DNA from: Corynebacterium sp.
GTDB lineage: Bacteria > Actinomycetota > Actinomycetes > Mycobacteriales > Mycobacteriaceae
Direction: 5' to 3'
Length of the DNA: 42,284 nucleotides
Assembly: GCF_030530965.1 (NCBI RefSeq)
Contig: NZ_JAUMTY010000016.1
Coordinates: forward strand, 1,368 to 43,651
The position numbers and the translations under genes are program-made. This document shows, piece by piece, positions 17,856 through 25,330 of this stretch; position 1 is the first letter of the stretch; each line of letters opens with the position of its first letter. Under the pieces are notes generated by a model, which searched no databases, was not told the DNA's origin, and saw only the letters and a list, made by a program, of their open reading frames with translations.

Positions 17856-18792
17856 TCATCACGGGGCAGAGTCCCGTCGCGGGGAGTCGGATTTCGCCAC
17901 CACTCAAGGGGACAATGTGTCGTCAGGCCCTGGAGACCGCCCCCGCAGTTTTTATCAATCCAGCGTTTTACCGGCGATGATGGCGATCGTTAACCGCACT
18001 CCGGACTCGTTCTATGACAAGGGAGCAACGTTTACCGACGATGCCGCCCTAGCGCGGGTGAGAAGTTGCGTCGACGCCGGCGCGGAGATCATTGACATCG
18101 GTGGCGTCAAAGCGGGCCGGGGTGATCCTGTCTCGATCGCTGAGGAGATCGATAGGGTAGTGCCCTTCGTTTCGGCTGTGCGTGAGGAGTTCCCGACGGT
18201 TCACATCAGTGTTGATACCTATCGTGCCCCGGTCGGGGAGGCCGCGATTACCGCTGGTGCAGACCTGATTAACGATACGTGGGCGGGGGCAGACCCCGAG
18301 CTCGTCGAAGTCGCTGGCCATTATCACCGGGGTTATGTGTGCTCGCACACGGGAGGGATGGAGCCGCGCACGTTGCCACGCCGTGTTCATTATGACGACC
18401 TAGTCGGGGACGTTATTCGCTCCACGACACAGCGCGCAGAACATGCGGTGAACTGCGGCGTTCCCGAGGATAAAGTCCTCATCGACCCGACCCACGACTT
18501 CGGGAAGAACACTTTTCATAGTTTGGCGTTGGTGCGTCATGCTCGCGATCTCGTGTCGACGGGGTGGCCGGTGCTCATGGCCCTATCGAATAAGGACTTC
18601 GTGGGAGAAACTGTCGGGCGTCCGGTGGATCAGCGATTGGCAGGCACTCTGGCGGCAACTGCCCTGGCAGCAGCGCAGGGTGTGTCTGTATTTCGTGTCC
18701 ACGAGGTGGCCGAAAACCTCGATGCGTGCCGCATGGCATTGGCAGTGCAGGGCATTATTCCTCCGTATGCGACGACTCGCGGTGTGGAGTGA
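17845..18792 (+). CDS. folP2: FolP2-type dihydropteroate synthase homologue
   Basis: 315 residues from a GTG at 17845 that overlaps the LOG stop by 11 nt. The resulting length fits mycobacterial FolP2 (about 318). The TIM-barrel pterin-binding pattern is present: AIVNRTPDSFYDKG near the start, DIGG, SVDTYRAPVGEAA, NDTWAGAD and DPTHDFGKNT. However, several motifs differ from active dihydropteroate synthase. The usual S-R-K pABA/pterin segment reads ALSNKDFVGE here, so the Arg is replaced by Asn. The usual NDVSGG reads NDTWAG. For the mycobacterial FolP2 it is known that it does not replace FolP1 in folate synthesis, so the role is uncertain. It is the last gene of a likely dapE–LOG–folP2 operon. 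Confidence 0.88.
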   Translation: MTHNHHGAESRRGESDFATTQGDNVSSGPGDRPRSFYQSSVLPAMMAIVNRTPDSFYDKGATFTDDAALARVRSCVDAGAEIIDIGGVKAGRGDPVSIAEEIDRVVPFVSAVREEFPTVHISVDTYRAPVGEAAITAGADLINDTWAGADPELVEVAGHYHRGYVCSHTGGMEPRTLPRRVHYDDLVGDVIRSTTQRAEHAVNCGVPEDKVLIDPTHDFGKNTFHSLALVRHARDLVSTGWPVLMALSNKDFVGETVGRPVDQRLAGTLAATALAAAQGVSVFRVHEVAENLDACRMALAVQGIIPPYATTRGVE

Positions 18793-18818
18793 GAACATAT
18801 CCAACGCCCGGCAATCAG

Positions 18819-18824
18819 TAGACT
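18819..18824 (+). promoter_or_regulatory. -10 box upstream of the DivIVA-like gene (leaderless)
   Basis: TAGACT is followed by 6 nt (ATGCAC) and then a GTG at 18831, in frame with the gene. The ATG at 18825 directly abuts the -10, so the GTG is the likely first codon of a leaderless mRNA. This spacing decided the start. Confidence 0.55.
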
Positions 18825-18830
18825 ATGCAC

Positions 18831-19448
18831 GTGCTGTATTGGATTGTGACCCTCATTGTCCTCATCGTTGTCTCTGCCGGTTTGTGGTGGGTGTTCTCCT
18901 CCTTGTTCGGCCGGGGAGAAGAATTAGGCCCCGCCGAACGCCCTGATGAGCGGAAAGACTTGGAGCCTGGCGCCACCGTTGGTCCCGATGAATTGTCGAC
19001 GATGCGTTTTTCCTTGTCCTTCCGCGGTTATTCCCCGCGCGAAGTTGATATGGCGCTGCAACGCGCCAAGGAACACATGATCGAGCTGGAGCACGACCGC
19101 GATCGTTATCGACGTCGCGCTGATGACGCAGAAGAACAGTTGAAGGCGTCGGGTGCGGGCACGGCGTCTAGGTCTAGCAACGACGCGGGCGCTGCCGAGG
19201 GCACAGCGAACACAGGAAGTGCACCTGTGGAGCTCCAACCGGACGAGGCTCAGTCCACGAATGGGGCAGCCGCAGCTGCAGAGCGTGGAGAGGTGTCACA
19301 CTCTGGGGACGCACACGTCGACGACCGTCACCAACACTCTGCGCATTCGCACTCCGCTCACCAGCACTCGACTCACTCCAACTCCGCGAAGACGAACCGT
19401 GCGCAGGGCAAGCGGAAGAAAAAGCGCAAGAAATCGAAGCGTCGGTAA
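18831..19448 (+). CDS. Membrane-anchored DivIVA-domain protein with His-rich and basic tail
   Basis: 205 residues. One hydrophobic N-terminal helix (about residues 2-22) is followed by a Gly/Glu-rich linker. Next is a DivIVA-type segment, FSLSFRGYSPREVDMALQRAKEHMIELEHDRDRYRRRADDAEEQL (about residues 58-103), predicted to be a coiled coil. The last 60 residues are low complexity: an Ala/Glu stretch, then a His/Ser-rich block with about ten histidines, then a Lys/Arg tail. Known family members (DivIVA/Wag31, Rv1209-type) act at the membrane in polar growth or division. Here only the domain resemblance and the membrane anchor are seen. It is flanked by folP2 and DUF3117, as in mycobacteria, but the gpgS and tagA genes remembered from that region are not present between them. 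Confidence 0.75.
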   Translation: MLYWIVTLIVLIVVSAGLWWVFSSLFGRGEELGPAERPDERKDLEPGATVGPDELSTMRFSLSFRGYSPREVDMALQRAKEHMIELEHDRDRYRRRADDAEEQLKASGAGTASRSSNDAGAAEGTANTGSAPVELQPDEAQSTNGAAAAAERGEVSHSGDAHVDDRHQHSAHSHSAHQHSTHSNSAKTNRAQGKRKKKRKKSKRR

Positions 19449-19593
19449 TAACGTCGCTAATAGCGTCGGAAGTGGCATCGGGGGAGGCAGGAGCACGGCT
19501 TCAGAGGCCCGGATTGGCGGTTGTCGCAACGCTTTCGGGAAAACAGGGCTACTCTGGAGTTATCAAGCTTTTTATAGTGAAGGGATTTCGCCC

Positions 19594-19761
19594 ATGGCAG
19601 CAATGAAGCCCCGGACCGGTGATGGCCCGATGGAAGCAGTTGAAGAAGGACGCAAGATTGTGATGCGTATTCCAACTGACGGTGGCGGCCGTTTGGTCGT
19701 CGAACTTAACCACGAGGAAGCCGGTGAGCTTGCCTCGGTATTATCAGAAGCTGCTGGTTAG
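19594..19761 (+). CDS. DUF3117 family small protein
   Basis: 55 residues from the ATG at 19594, with AAGGGA about 8 nt upstream and a TATAGT -10 candidate at 19573-19578. The sequence MAAMKPRTGDGPMEAVEEGR followed by a short IVMRIPTDGGGRLVVELNHEE segment is the very conserved actinobacterial DUF3117 signature. It is a small cytosolic protein with no known function. It is too short to show more, but the near-invariant family sequence makes the gene certain. Its position upstream of the glg genes is conserved in mycobacteria. Confidence 0.92.
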   Translation: MAAMKPRTGDGPMEAVEEGRKIVMRIPTDGGGRLVVELNHEEAGELASVLSEAAG

Positions 19762-19837
19762 GCACAGTAATCGCCCGATGTCGGGTGCGCTGGCTAGAGT
19801 AGAGTCCACACGTTATCGATTGAAGATGAGGTAGACC

Positions 19838-20710
19838 TTGCTCTCCGACGTTCTTGATGTTTTATCTGACCCCATCGACGGCTCTTCGCTCCACGATGGC
19901 GGTAATTTAGCCACTCTTGTCTCTGATACAGGCCATAGTTACGACGTTGCCCGCCAGGGGTATGTGTCCCTTGTGGGTGGCCGCGGCCTGAGATACAAGG
20001 GCGACGATGCCTCGATGATTCAGGCCCGCGAAAAATTTCTTGCCAGTGGCCATTTTGGTCCATTCGTTGAGGCCGTGACGGGGAATGTGCAGGATGTTCT
20101 CGACGATGCGGGGGTTGGCGATCACGAGCATCCCGTCGTCATGGAAGTGGGCGCGGGGACCGGCTATTACTTAGCTCATACACTCGACGCCGTTCCGGGT
20201 TCGCGCGGAATTGGAATTGACGTTTCCGTTCCTGCTGCTAAGCGCATCGCTGGATGTCACCCTCGAGCGGGAGCTGTTATTGCTGATGCGTGGTCCAGGC
20301 TTCCTGTCAAAGATAAGTCGATCGACACGATTACCGTCGTTTTCGCGCCGCGTAACGCGGAAGAATTCGCGCGAGTTCTTACCGACGAAGGACAAGTTGT
20401 TGTTTTGACAGCTGCGCCCGGTTATTTAGCTGAGCTTCGCGAGCCCCTTGGAATTATTGACGTTGAAAAGAACAAAGTTCACCGAATGATTCAGCAGGCG
20501 TCGGGGCACCTTACCCCTGATGGCGAGCCTGAAGAGGTTGAATTCGAGATGAATCTGGGCCGTGATGCTATTGAAGCTCAGGTGGGGATGAGTCCGTCTG
20601 CTCGGCACATTCGTCCGGAGGATTTAAAGGAGAGAATTGCGACCTTGCCGGACTCGATGACGGTGACTGCGCGTGCCACGGTGACGAGGTTAAAAAAGAA
20701 CCATAGGTAG
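19838..20710 (+). CDS. RlmA-type 23S rRNA (guanine-N1) methyltransferase homologue
   Basis: 290 residues from a TTG at 19838, with GATGAGG about 8 nt upstream (no better start in frame). It is a class I SAM-dependent methyltransferase: motif I VMEVGAGTGYYLAHTL near residue 107, acidic residue in GIGIDVS, and motif IV near VVFAPRNAEEFARVL. The pre-motif segment GHSYDVARQGYVSLVGG and the MIQARE/FLASGHF stretch are typical of RlmA/TlrB enzymes that methylate G745 or G748 of 23S rRNA. Unusual for that family, the N-terminal zinc-finger cysteines are absent: the first 40 residues contain none. It is therefore either an active enzyme with a divergent N-domain or a paralogue with another target. Confidence 0.82.
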   Translation: MLSDVLDVLSDPIDGSSLHDGGNLATLVSDTGHSYDVARQGYVSLVGGRGLRYKGDDASMIQAREKFLASGHFGPFVEAVTGNVQDVLDDAGVGDHEHPVVMEVGAGTGYYLAHTLDAVPGSRGIGIDVSVPAAKRIAGCHPRAGAVIADAWSRLPVKDKSIDTITVVFAPRNAEEFARVLTDEGQVVVLTAAPGYLAELREPLGIIDVEKNKVHRMIQQASGHLTPDGEPEEVEFEMNLGRDAIEAQVGMSPSARHIRPEDLKERIATLPDSMTVTARATVTRLKKNHR

Positions 20711-21070
20711 GTCCCCTTAACGGTCTTTGTGTGCTATGGTTAATTTCATTCAGGGGGGATACTCCGAAAGTACTGCCTGTAGCTGACACGTACTCGTGGA
20801 GTTCCTGGCTTTACAACAGGGCTCACGCACGGGTTCGTAAGAATATGTTGGGGGAGTCCGTTCTTAACCACAAAAAATTGGTTGCAGGTGTTAACAAAAA
20901 AGCTGCAAAAGCGAATTAATAAGTGAGGTTCCTCTAACCAAGGAACACGTACTATCGCACCTTCACTGATTCATGTGGTTGCTAGGTGGTCGCTTGATCG
21001 CGTCATCATGGCCCGCTGGGAGTCTCGCTGAACTCACTGACCATATCGAATCATGGAGGAACTTACTGAC
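20711..21070 (+). other. 360-nt gap with strong promoter-like and ribosome-binding-like signals
   Basis: This is the only gap over 300 nt. It contains an extended -10 (TG-C-TATGGT, 20732-20740), a run of six G at 20753-20758 that would be a strong Shine-Dalgarno, and a possible peptide frame ending at 20919. A 6-bp inverted repeat GTTCCT/AGGAAC follows at about 20928-20946. From there to 21053 I see only the leader and GGAGG site of the MarR gene. It could encode a small peptide or a small RNA. Confidence 0.4.
20731..20919 (+). CDS. Possible small basic peptide (uncertain)
   Basis: An open frame of up to 62 codons from a GTG at 20731. A likely shorter form starts near the GTA/CTG codons at 20770-20775 after the six-G run, giving about 49 residues. 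The C-terminal 45 residues hold two Trp, two Tyr, and many Lys/Arg (SWSSWLYNRAHARVRKN… then KKLVAGVNKKAAKAN), which is a basic and partly amphipathic pattern. No domain is recognised. In favour are the extended -10 just upstream, the purine run, and a hairpin just after the stop. Against are the lack of a normal start codon at the right spacing and the short length. Confidence 0.33.
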   Translation: MLWLISFRGDTPKVLPVADTYSWSSWLYNRAHARVRKNMLGESVLNHKKLVAGVNKKAAKAN

Positions 21071-21949
21071 ATGAAGTCTGTCACCGTTACTGCGCCACAA
21101 TTTAATGGTCCTCGACATCAGATGTCCGATGACCCCTCAGTCGATGCAGCGGAAACTGCCGTTGTGGGGTACCCATTGAAGGACCCACGTGGTGCGGATG
21201 ACGGGAAGTCTCTCAGTAAAGAAGCGATCAGTACGGCACTAGCACGTGGTACAACCGGGTGCGATGCGTCCTTTGGCGCAGCCGCCGGAAATGCCGCGTT
21301 GGACAGTAGCGTTTTGAGCACTATCGCGGAGAGTACAACCCTAACGATGAATCCTGACAATAGTAATTCTCATGAGACGTCGGTCGCAGGAGTCAACGGA
21401 CGCGCGGATTTGCGCCGTGGCACAGCTTCTGACGGCTTCGACGGACCCATCGGCCACGGCACGGTGAACTCATCAGTTGGATCGAGCATTTACGAACCAG
21501 GTTCGGCTGTTCCGTCCGACGCCTTGGAAACTCCTGCTTTCGCGGCAGAAGTTGCGATGATGTGTTCACGCGTCATTCGGACCGCACTGTATCGGGCGGG
21601 AATGGCCCCCTCGTCTGCTACGTGGAGAGTGGTTCGTTTCATTCAGAACAATGGCCCGGTCAGAATTTCCGACGTTGCCCGCCGCGAGCGGTCGACGATG
21701 GCGACTGTGTCCACACTGGTCAACCGCCTGGTCAAGCAGGGTCTGGTCAATAAGGAAAAAGATACTTCCGACGCACGCCAGTCGCTTCTGACGGTGACGC
21801 CTAAGGGGCGCAACTTGTGCAATGAGTGGCAGGATCGCTTGGGTGAAGCGGTGGCGGAAGATTTCGCGTCGCTGTCGCTTGACGAACTGACAGTCCTGGC
21901 TGAAGCGCTCCCCGTGATGCGCAAGCTCGTCAGCGAAGGCGAGCGCTAA
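21071..21949 (+). CDS. MarR-family transcription regulator with a long N-terminal extension
   Basis: 292 residues from the ATG at 21071, chosen for the GGAGG site ending about 11 nt upstream. The winged-helix MarR domain fills about residues 160-292: WRVVRFIQNNGPVRISDVARRERSTMATVSTLVNRLVKQGLVNKEKDTSDARQSLLTVTPKG is a complete helix-turn-helix plus beta-wing. MarR dimers usually bind an inverted repeat in their own promoter and are released by small ligands. The first 155 or so residues are polar, Gly/Ser/Asp/Thr-rich and probably disordered. That is unusual, as typical MarR proteins are 140-170 residues in total. The gene is alone between an intergenic region and the convergent glgA. No target gene is evident. 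Confidence 0.85.
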   Translation: MKSVTVTAPQFNGPRHQMSDDPSVDAAETAVVGYPLKDPRGADDGKSLSKEAISTALARGTTGCDASFGAAAGNAALDSSVLSTIAESTTLTMNPDNSNSHETSVAGVNGRADLRRGTASDGFDGPIGHGTVNSSVGSSIYEPGSAVPSDALETPAFAAEVAMMCSRVIRTALYRAGMAPSSATWRVVRFIQNNGPVRISDVARRERSTMATVSTLVNRLVKQGLVNKEKDTSDARQSLLTVTPKGRNLCNEWQDRLGEAVAEDFASLSLDELTVLAEALPVMRKLVSEGER

Positions 21950-21964
21950 TCCTAGCGTGAGCGC

Positions 21965-21987
21965 CCGGGCCCTTGCCTAGGGCCCGC
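21965..21987. terminator. GC-rich hairpin between convergent marR-type gene and glgA
   Basis: CGGGCCCT (21966-21973) and AGGGCCCG (21979-21986) form a perfect 8-bp stem with a 5-nt loop. It lies 16 nt after the MarR stop and before the end of glgA. It has no T-tract, so it is a bidirectional hairpin of the L-shaped type often seen between convergent actinobacterial genes. Confidence 0.6.
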
Positions 21988-22060
21988 CCCCAGGCACCGG
22001 CCGTACGTGGTGTTGTCCCACGTCGCGCAGGTCCGTCCACGTGGTGTAGTTCGGGGGATC

Positions 22061-23239
22061 CTACATCAATGACCGGTACACATCGAGCGTCTGCTGTGCG
22101 ATCGTTGACCAGCTAAATGTCGTGACGGCCCTCTCACGCCCGGCTTTCGCCATTCGGCCTGCAAGGTCAGGGTCGCCGGCGATGCGATTGACAGCACTGG
22201 CCAGCCCTTCTTCGAATGCGCCGATATCGTCGGCATCGTAGTGGACCAGTTCACCGGTCTCACCGTCATTGACAACCTCAGGGATACCTCCCACATCAGA
22301 GGCGACAACGGCGGTATCGCACGCCATGGCCTCCAGGTTCACGATGCCCAGGGGCTCATAAATGGACGGGCACACGAAAACCGAGGCGGCGCTGAGGATC
22401 TCCTGCAGCGAGTCATGGGGGAGCATGTCACGCACCCAGAACACACCGTCGCGAGTGGACTTCAACTCCTCGACCAGGTTGGCGATCTCAGCCTCAATTT
22501 CCGGAGTATCCGGTGCACCCGCGCACAACACGAGCTGAATGTCCTCGTCGAAGTTGTGCGCGGCCTTCACCAAGTGGGCCACACCCTTTTGCCGTGTGAT
22601 TCGCCCCACGAAAGCGACGATGGGCTTATCTTCAGCAACGCCCAGCTCAGCCAAGATGGAGTGCTCCGCCTCGGCGAACGTCGGGCGCGGACGCCACAAC
22701 TTCGTATCAATGCCGTTGAGAACAACGTGAATACGGTCCGGATCGATACGCGGATACGCATCCAGGATGGCGTCCTTCATCTTCCGAGAGACCGCGATCA
22801 GCCCATCAGCGTTTTCCATCGCGTTTTTCTCTGACCACGATGACACGTCATACCCGCCGCCCAGCTGCTCACGCTTCCACGGCCGGTGCGGCTCAAGGGA
22901 GTGAGCCGTCGCTACGTGGGGAATACCCTTGAGCAGCCCGGTCAGATGCCCACCAAGCCCCGCGTACCACGTGTGTGAATGGACAACATCAATATCTGAT
23001 GCTGACGCCAGATTCGCCATCCGTAGCCCCGTCGACAAGGTTTTGAGGGCAGGGTTAGCGTCGGCAAGAGCATCGTCGGAATTGGACACGTACACATTGG
23101 CTTCGTCACGAGGCTCACCCATGCAGTGAACATCGACATCGCACAGCTCGCGCAAATGCCGGGTGAGCTCAGCCACGTGGACACCGGCGCCACCGTAGAT
23201 TTCCGGGGGATATTCTCGAGTCATCATCGCTACGCGCAT
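22061..23239 (-). CDS. glgA: GT4 glycosyltransferase GlgA/GlgM (glycogen or maltose-1-phosphate synthase)
   Basis: 392 residues from the ATG at 23239. An upstream frame extension has no conserved sequence, and a TAGGCT -10 lies 7 nt upstream, pointing to a leaderless start. The N-terminal MRVAMMTREYPPEIYGGAGVHVAELTRHL and the C-terminal GT4 motif (CPSIYEPLGIVNLEAMAC, with the E-x7-E pair) match actinobacterial GlgA. The mycobacterial orthologue (Rv1212c) is known to act as GlgM, making maltose-1-phosphate from ADP-glucose and glucose-1-phosphate for alpha-glucan. Which activity applies here cannot be told from sequence. It is divergent from glgC, which supplies ADP-glucose. Confidence 0.9.
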   Translation of the reverse strand: MRVAMMTREYPPEIYGGAGVHVAELTRHLRELCDVDVHCMGEPRDEANVYVSNSDDALADANPALKTLSTGLRMANLASASDIDVVHSHTWYAGLGGHLTGLLKGIPHVATAHSLEPHRPWKREQLGGGYDVSSWSEKNAMENADGLIAVSRKMKDAILDAYPRIDPDRIHVVLNGIDTKLWRPRPTFAEAEHSILAELGVAEDKPIVAFVGRITRQKGVAHLVKAAHNFDEDIQLVLCAGAPDTPEIEAEIANLVEELKSTRDGVFWVRDMLPHDSLQEILSAASVFVCPSIYEPLGIVNLEAMACDTAVVASDVGGIPEVVNDGETGELVHYDADDIGAFEEGLASAVNRIAGDPDLAGRMAKAGRERAVTTFSWSTIAQQTLDVYRSLM

Positions 23240-23246
23240 GACTGTG

Positions 23247-23252
23247 AGCCTA
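23247..23252 (-). promoter_or_regulatory. -10 box of leaderless glgA
   Basis: On the minus strand TAGGCT ends 7 nt before the glgA ATG, with no ribosome-binding site between. It supports the start at 23239. Confidence 0.55.
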
Positions 23253-23339
23253 GTCGGTCGGGGTGACACACTGCCCGCCGGCAAAGGCAACGGGGGAGAG
23301 AACAGGGGTACTTGTCCAGCATAAATAGCGAGGACTGAA

Positions 23340-23345
23340 TAAATT
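23340..23345 (+). promoter_or_regulatory. -10 box of leaderless glgC
   Basis: TAAATT is followed by 7 nt and the glgC ATG at 23353. No Shine-Dalgarno is present, so a leaderless transcript is likely. The glgA and glgC -10 boxes face away from each other about 88 nt apart. Confidence 0.55.
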
Positions 23346-23352
23346 AGTACCC

Positions 23353-24588
23353 ATGAGGAGCCAACCACACGTCCTATCCATTGTCCTCGCGGGCGGCGAA
23401 GGGAAGCGACTCTTCCCCTTCACGGCCGACCGTGCCAAGCCAGCTGTTCCTTTTGGGGGTTCATATCGTTTAATTGACTTTGTCTTATCGAACCTGGTCA
23501 ACGCCGGGTACATGAAGGTTTGCGTCTTAACCCAATACAAATCTCACTCACTTGACCGGCACATTTCGCAATCATGGCAACTCTCCGGATTAGCAGGTGA
23601 ATACATCACCCCAGTGCCCGCCCAGCAGAGGCTCGGGAAACGGTGGTTCACAGGTTCAGCAGATGCCATTTTGCAATCGCTCAACCTCATTTACGACGAA
23701 GATCCTGAATACATCATCGTGTTCGGCGCGGACCATGTGTACCGCATGGACCCCGAGCAGATGGTGAAGGAGCACATCGAGTCGGGAGCTGCGTGCTCCG
23801 TCGCCGGAATTCGTGTGCCACGCAAAGAAGCAACCGCATTCGGCTGCATTCAAGCCGATGACGACGGCACGATTACCGAGTTCCTGGAGAAGCCAGCCGA
23901 TCCGCCGGCTACCCCAGATGACCCCGACGTGACCTTCGCCTCCATGGGCAACTATGTCTTCACAACCCAGGCGTTAATCGATGCGCTGAAAGAGGATTCT
24001 GAAGACGAAAACTCGGCGCACGACATGGGCGGCAACATCATCCCGTATTTCGTGAACCGGGGCGAGGCGCACGTTCACGACTTCTCCCGCAATGTCGTGC
24101 CCGGGGAAACGGATCGTGACCACGGCTATTGGCGCGACGTCGGTACTGTCGACGCTTTCTATGAAGCCCATATGGACCTCATCAGCGTGTACCCCGTCTT
24201 CAACCTGTACAACCGCAAGTGGCCGATCCACACGTCTGATGACAGCAACTTGCCGCCGGCGAAATTCGTCAAAGGCGGAATTGCGCAGTCCTCCATTGTG
24301 GCTGCAGGGTGCATTATTTCCGCTGGCACCGTGCGTAATTCAGTTCTTGGGCCAGGCGTTGTTGTCGAAGAAGGCGCCAGCGTCGAGGGCTGTGTCCTGA
24401 TGGATGGCGTGCGGATCGGCAAAGGCGCTGTGGTTCGTCACGCCATTTTGGACAAGAATGTCCGCGTCGGAGATAATGCGCTCATTGGCGTGGATCGGGC
24501 TCGCGATTCTGAACGGTTCACACTGTCCCAGGGCGGTGTCGTGTGTGTCCCGAAGAATTACGAACTCCACGGCGCTGACGAGGATTAA
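23353..24588 (+). CDS. glgC: Glucose-1-phosphate adenylyltransferase GlgC
   Basis: 411 residues, normal for bacterial GlgC. The nucleotidyltransferase N-terminus (SIVLAGGEGKRLFPFTADRAKPAVPFGGSYRLIDFVLSN) carries the GGxGxRL loop and the conserved Lys/Pro. The YIIVFGADHVYRMDP motif and the FLEKP segment follow. The C-terminus is a left-handed beta-helix (VVEEGASVEGCVLMDGVRIGKGAVV). The enzyme makes ADP-glucose from ATP and glucose-1-phosphate, the entry step to glycogen and maltose-1-phosphate. It is divergent from glgA and convergent with the O-methyltransferase gene, whose stop is 9 nt away. Confidence 0.96.
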   Translation: MRSQPHVLSIVLAGGEGKRLFPFTADRAKPAVPFGGSYRLIDFVLSNLVNAGYMKVCVLTQYKSHSLDRHISQSWQLSGLAGEYITPVPAQQRLGKRWFTGSADAILQSLNLIYDEDPEYIIVFGADHVYRMDPEQMVKEHIESGAACSVAGIRVPRKEATAFGCIQADDDGTITEFLEKPADPPATPDDPDVTFASMGNYVFTTQALIDALKEDSEDENSAHDMGGNIIPYFVNRGEAHVHDFSRNVVPGETDRDHGYWRDVGTVDAFYEAHMDLISVYPVFNLYNRKWPIHTSDDSNLPPAKFVKGGIAQSSIVAAGCIISAGTVRNSVLGPGVVVEEGASVEGCVLMDGVRIGKGAVVRHAILDKNVRVGDNALIGVDRARDSERFTLSQGGVVCVPKNYELHGADED

Positions 24589-24597
24589 TAGCCGACG

Positions 24598-25254
24598 CTA
24601 GCTTGCCGGTGCGTCTTCGTTCCGCGAGATCAGGACCATCCCGGCGCCCAGCGGTAGCCGGGAGAGGTAGATGTCCTCGCGCTCGCGGAGCGATTCGTCG
24701 AGGCGACGGGCCGCCGCGGTATCGCGATCTTTTCGTGCCGGATTCGCGATGGTGCCGTCGAGAAGAATATCCGCGAGGATAATCAGCCCGCCCGGTTCGA
24801 GCAGCTCGAGGGCCTCGTCGACGAGTGTTGATGCGTCGGCGGGGGCAATTTCTGCGTAGATCAGGCTGTATGAGCGCGCTGCCAGCCGGGTCATGACCTC
24901 GAGCGGGCGCGAGGGGAGAAAACGGTATTGGTTGGAGCGAATGTTGGCCGCCGTGAATGCCTGGCGGGCCACACGCTGGTGGATCGCTTCCGTGTCAATG
25001 CAGGTCACATGACCGTTCGGGCCCATTCCCGCGAGGATGGCCAAGCCTGAGACGCACGCGGAGGGGGAGACAACAACTGCCGACTTATCCCTGCAGTACG
25101 AGGAGCTAATCGTTGTTAAAAACGACGCCGTGAGTTCGTCGGGAGCGGTGAGGCCGAGCTCGTCGGCGGCATCGCGCGCAAAGCCCATCGCGTCGGACTC
25201 GTCGGTGGTGGCGTTAATAAAATCAGTCATCAGGTCAAGAGCAGAATCGGTCAC
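24598..25254 (-). CDS. SAM-dependent O-methyltransferase (Rv1220c type)
   Basis: 218 residues from a GTG at 25254. The fold is that of family 3 O-methyltransferases (catechol/caffeoyl-CoA type). The glycine-rich motif I is altered and reads VVSPSACVSGLAILAGMGPNGHVTCIDTE. YAEIAPAD is followed by LELLEPGGLIILADILLDGTI, and the C-terminal LPLGAGMVLISR matches the family. The common YID motif reads IYAEIA here. The substrate is unknown; the mycobacterial homologue sits in the same place next to sigE. A TAGCAT -10 lies 8 nt before the GTG, with no ribosome-binding site, so it may be leaderless. Confidence 0.8.
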   Translation of the reverse strand: MTDSALDLMTDFINATTDESDAMGFARDAADELGLTAPDELTASFLTTISSSYCRDKSAVVVSPSACVSGLAILAGMGPNGHVTCIDTEAIHQRVARQAFTAANIRSNQYRFLPSRPLEVMTRLAARSYSLIYAEIAPADASTLVDEALELLEPGGLIILADILLDGTIANPARKDRDTAAARRLDESLREREDIYLSRLPLGAGMVLISRNEDAPAS

Positions 25255-25262
25255 GGTTATTC

Positions 25263-25268
25263 ATGCTA
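25263..25268 (-). promoter_or_regulatory. -10 box of the O-methyltransferase gene
   Basis: TAGCAT on the minus strand ends 8 nt before the GTG at 25254. The same hexamer with the same 8-nt gap precedes corA, suggesting a similar near-leaderless promoter. Confidence 0.45.
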
Positions 25269-25330
25269 GTGATAGAGACGGAGTAAAGGGGGTGGCTCGC
25301 CCATAACTGCGACAATGAAGCAGACATTCG

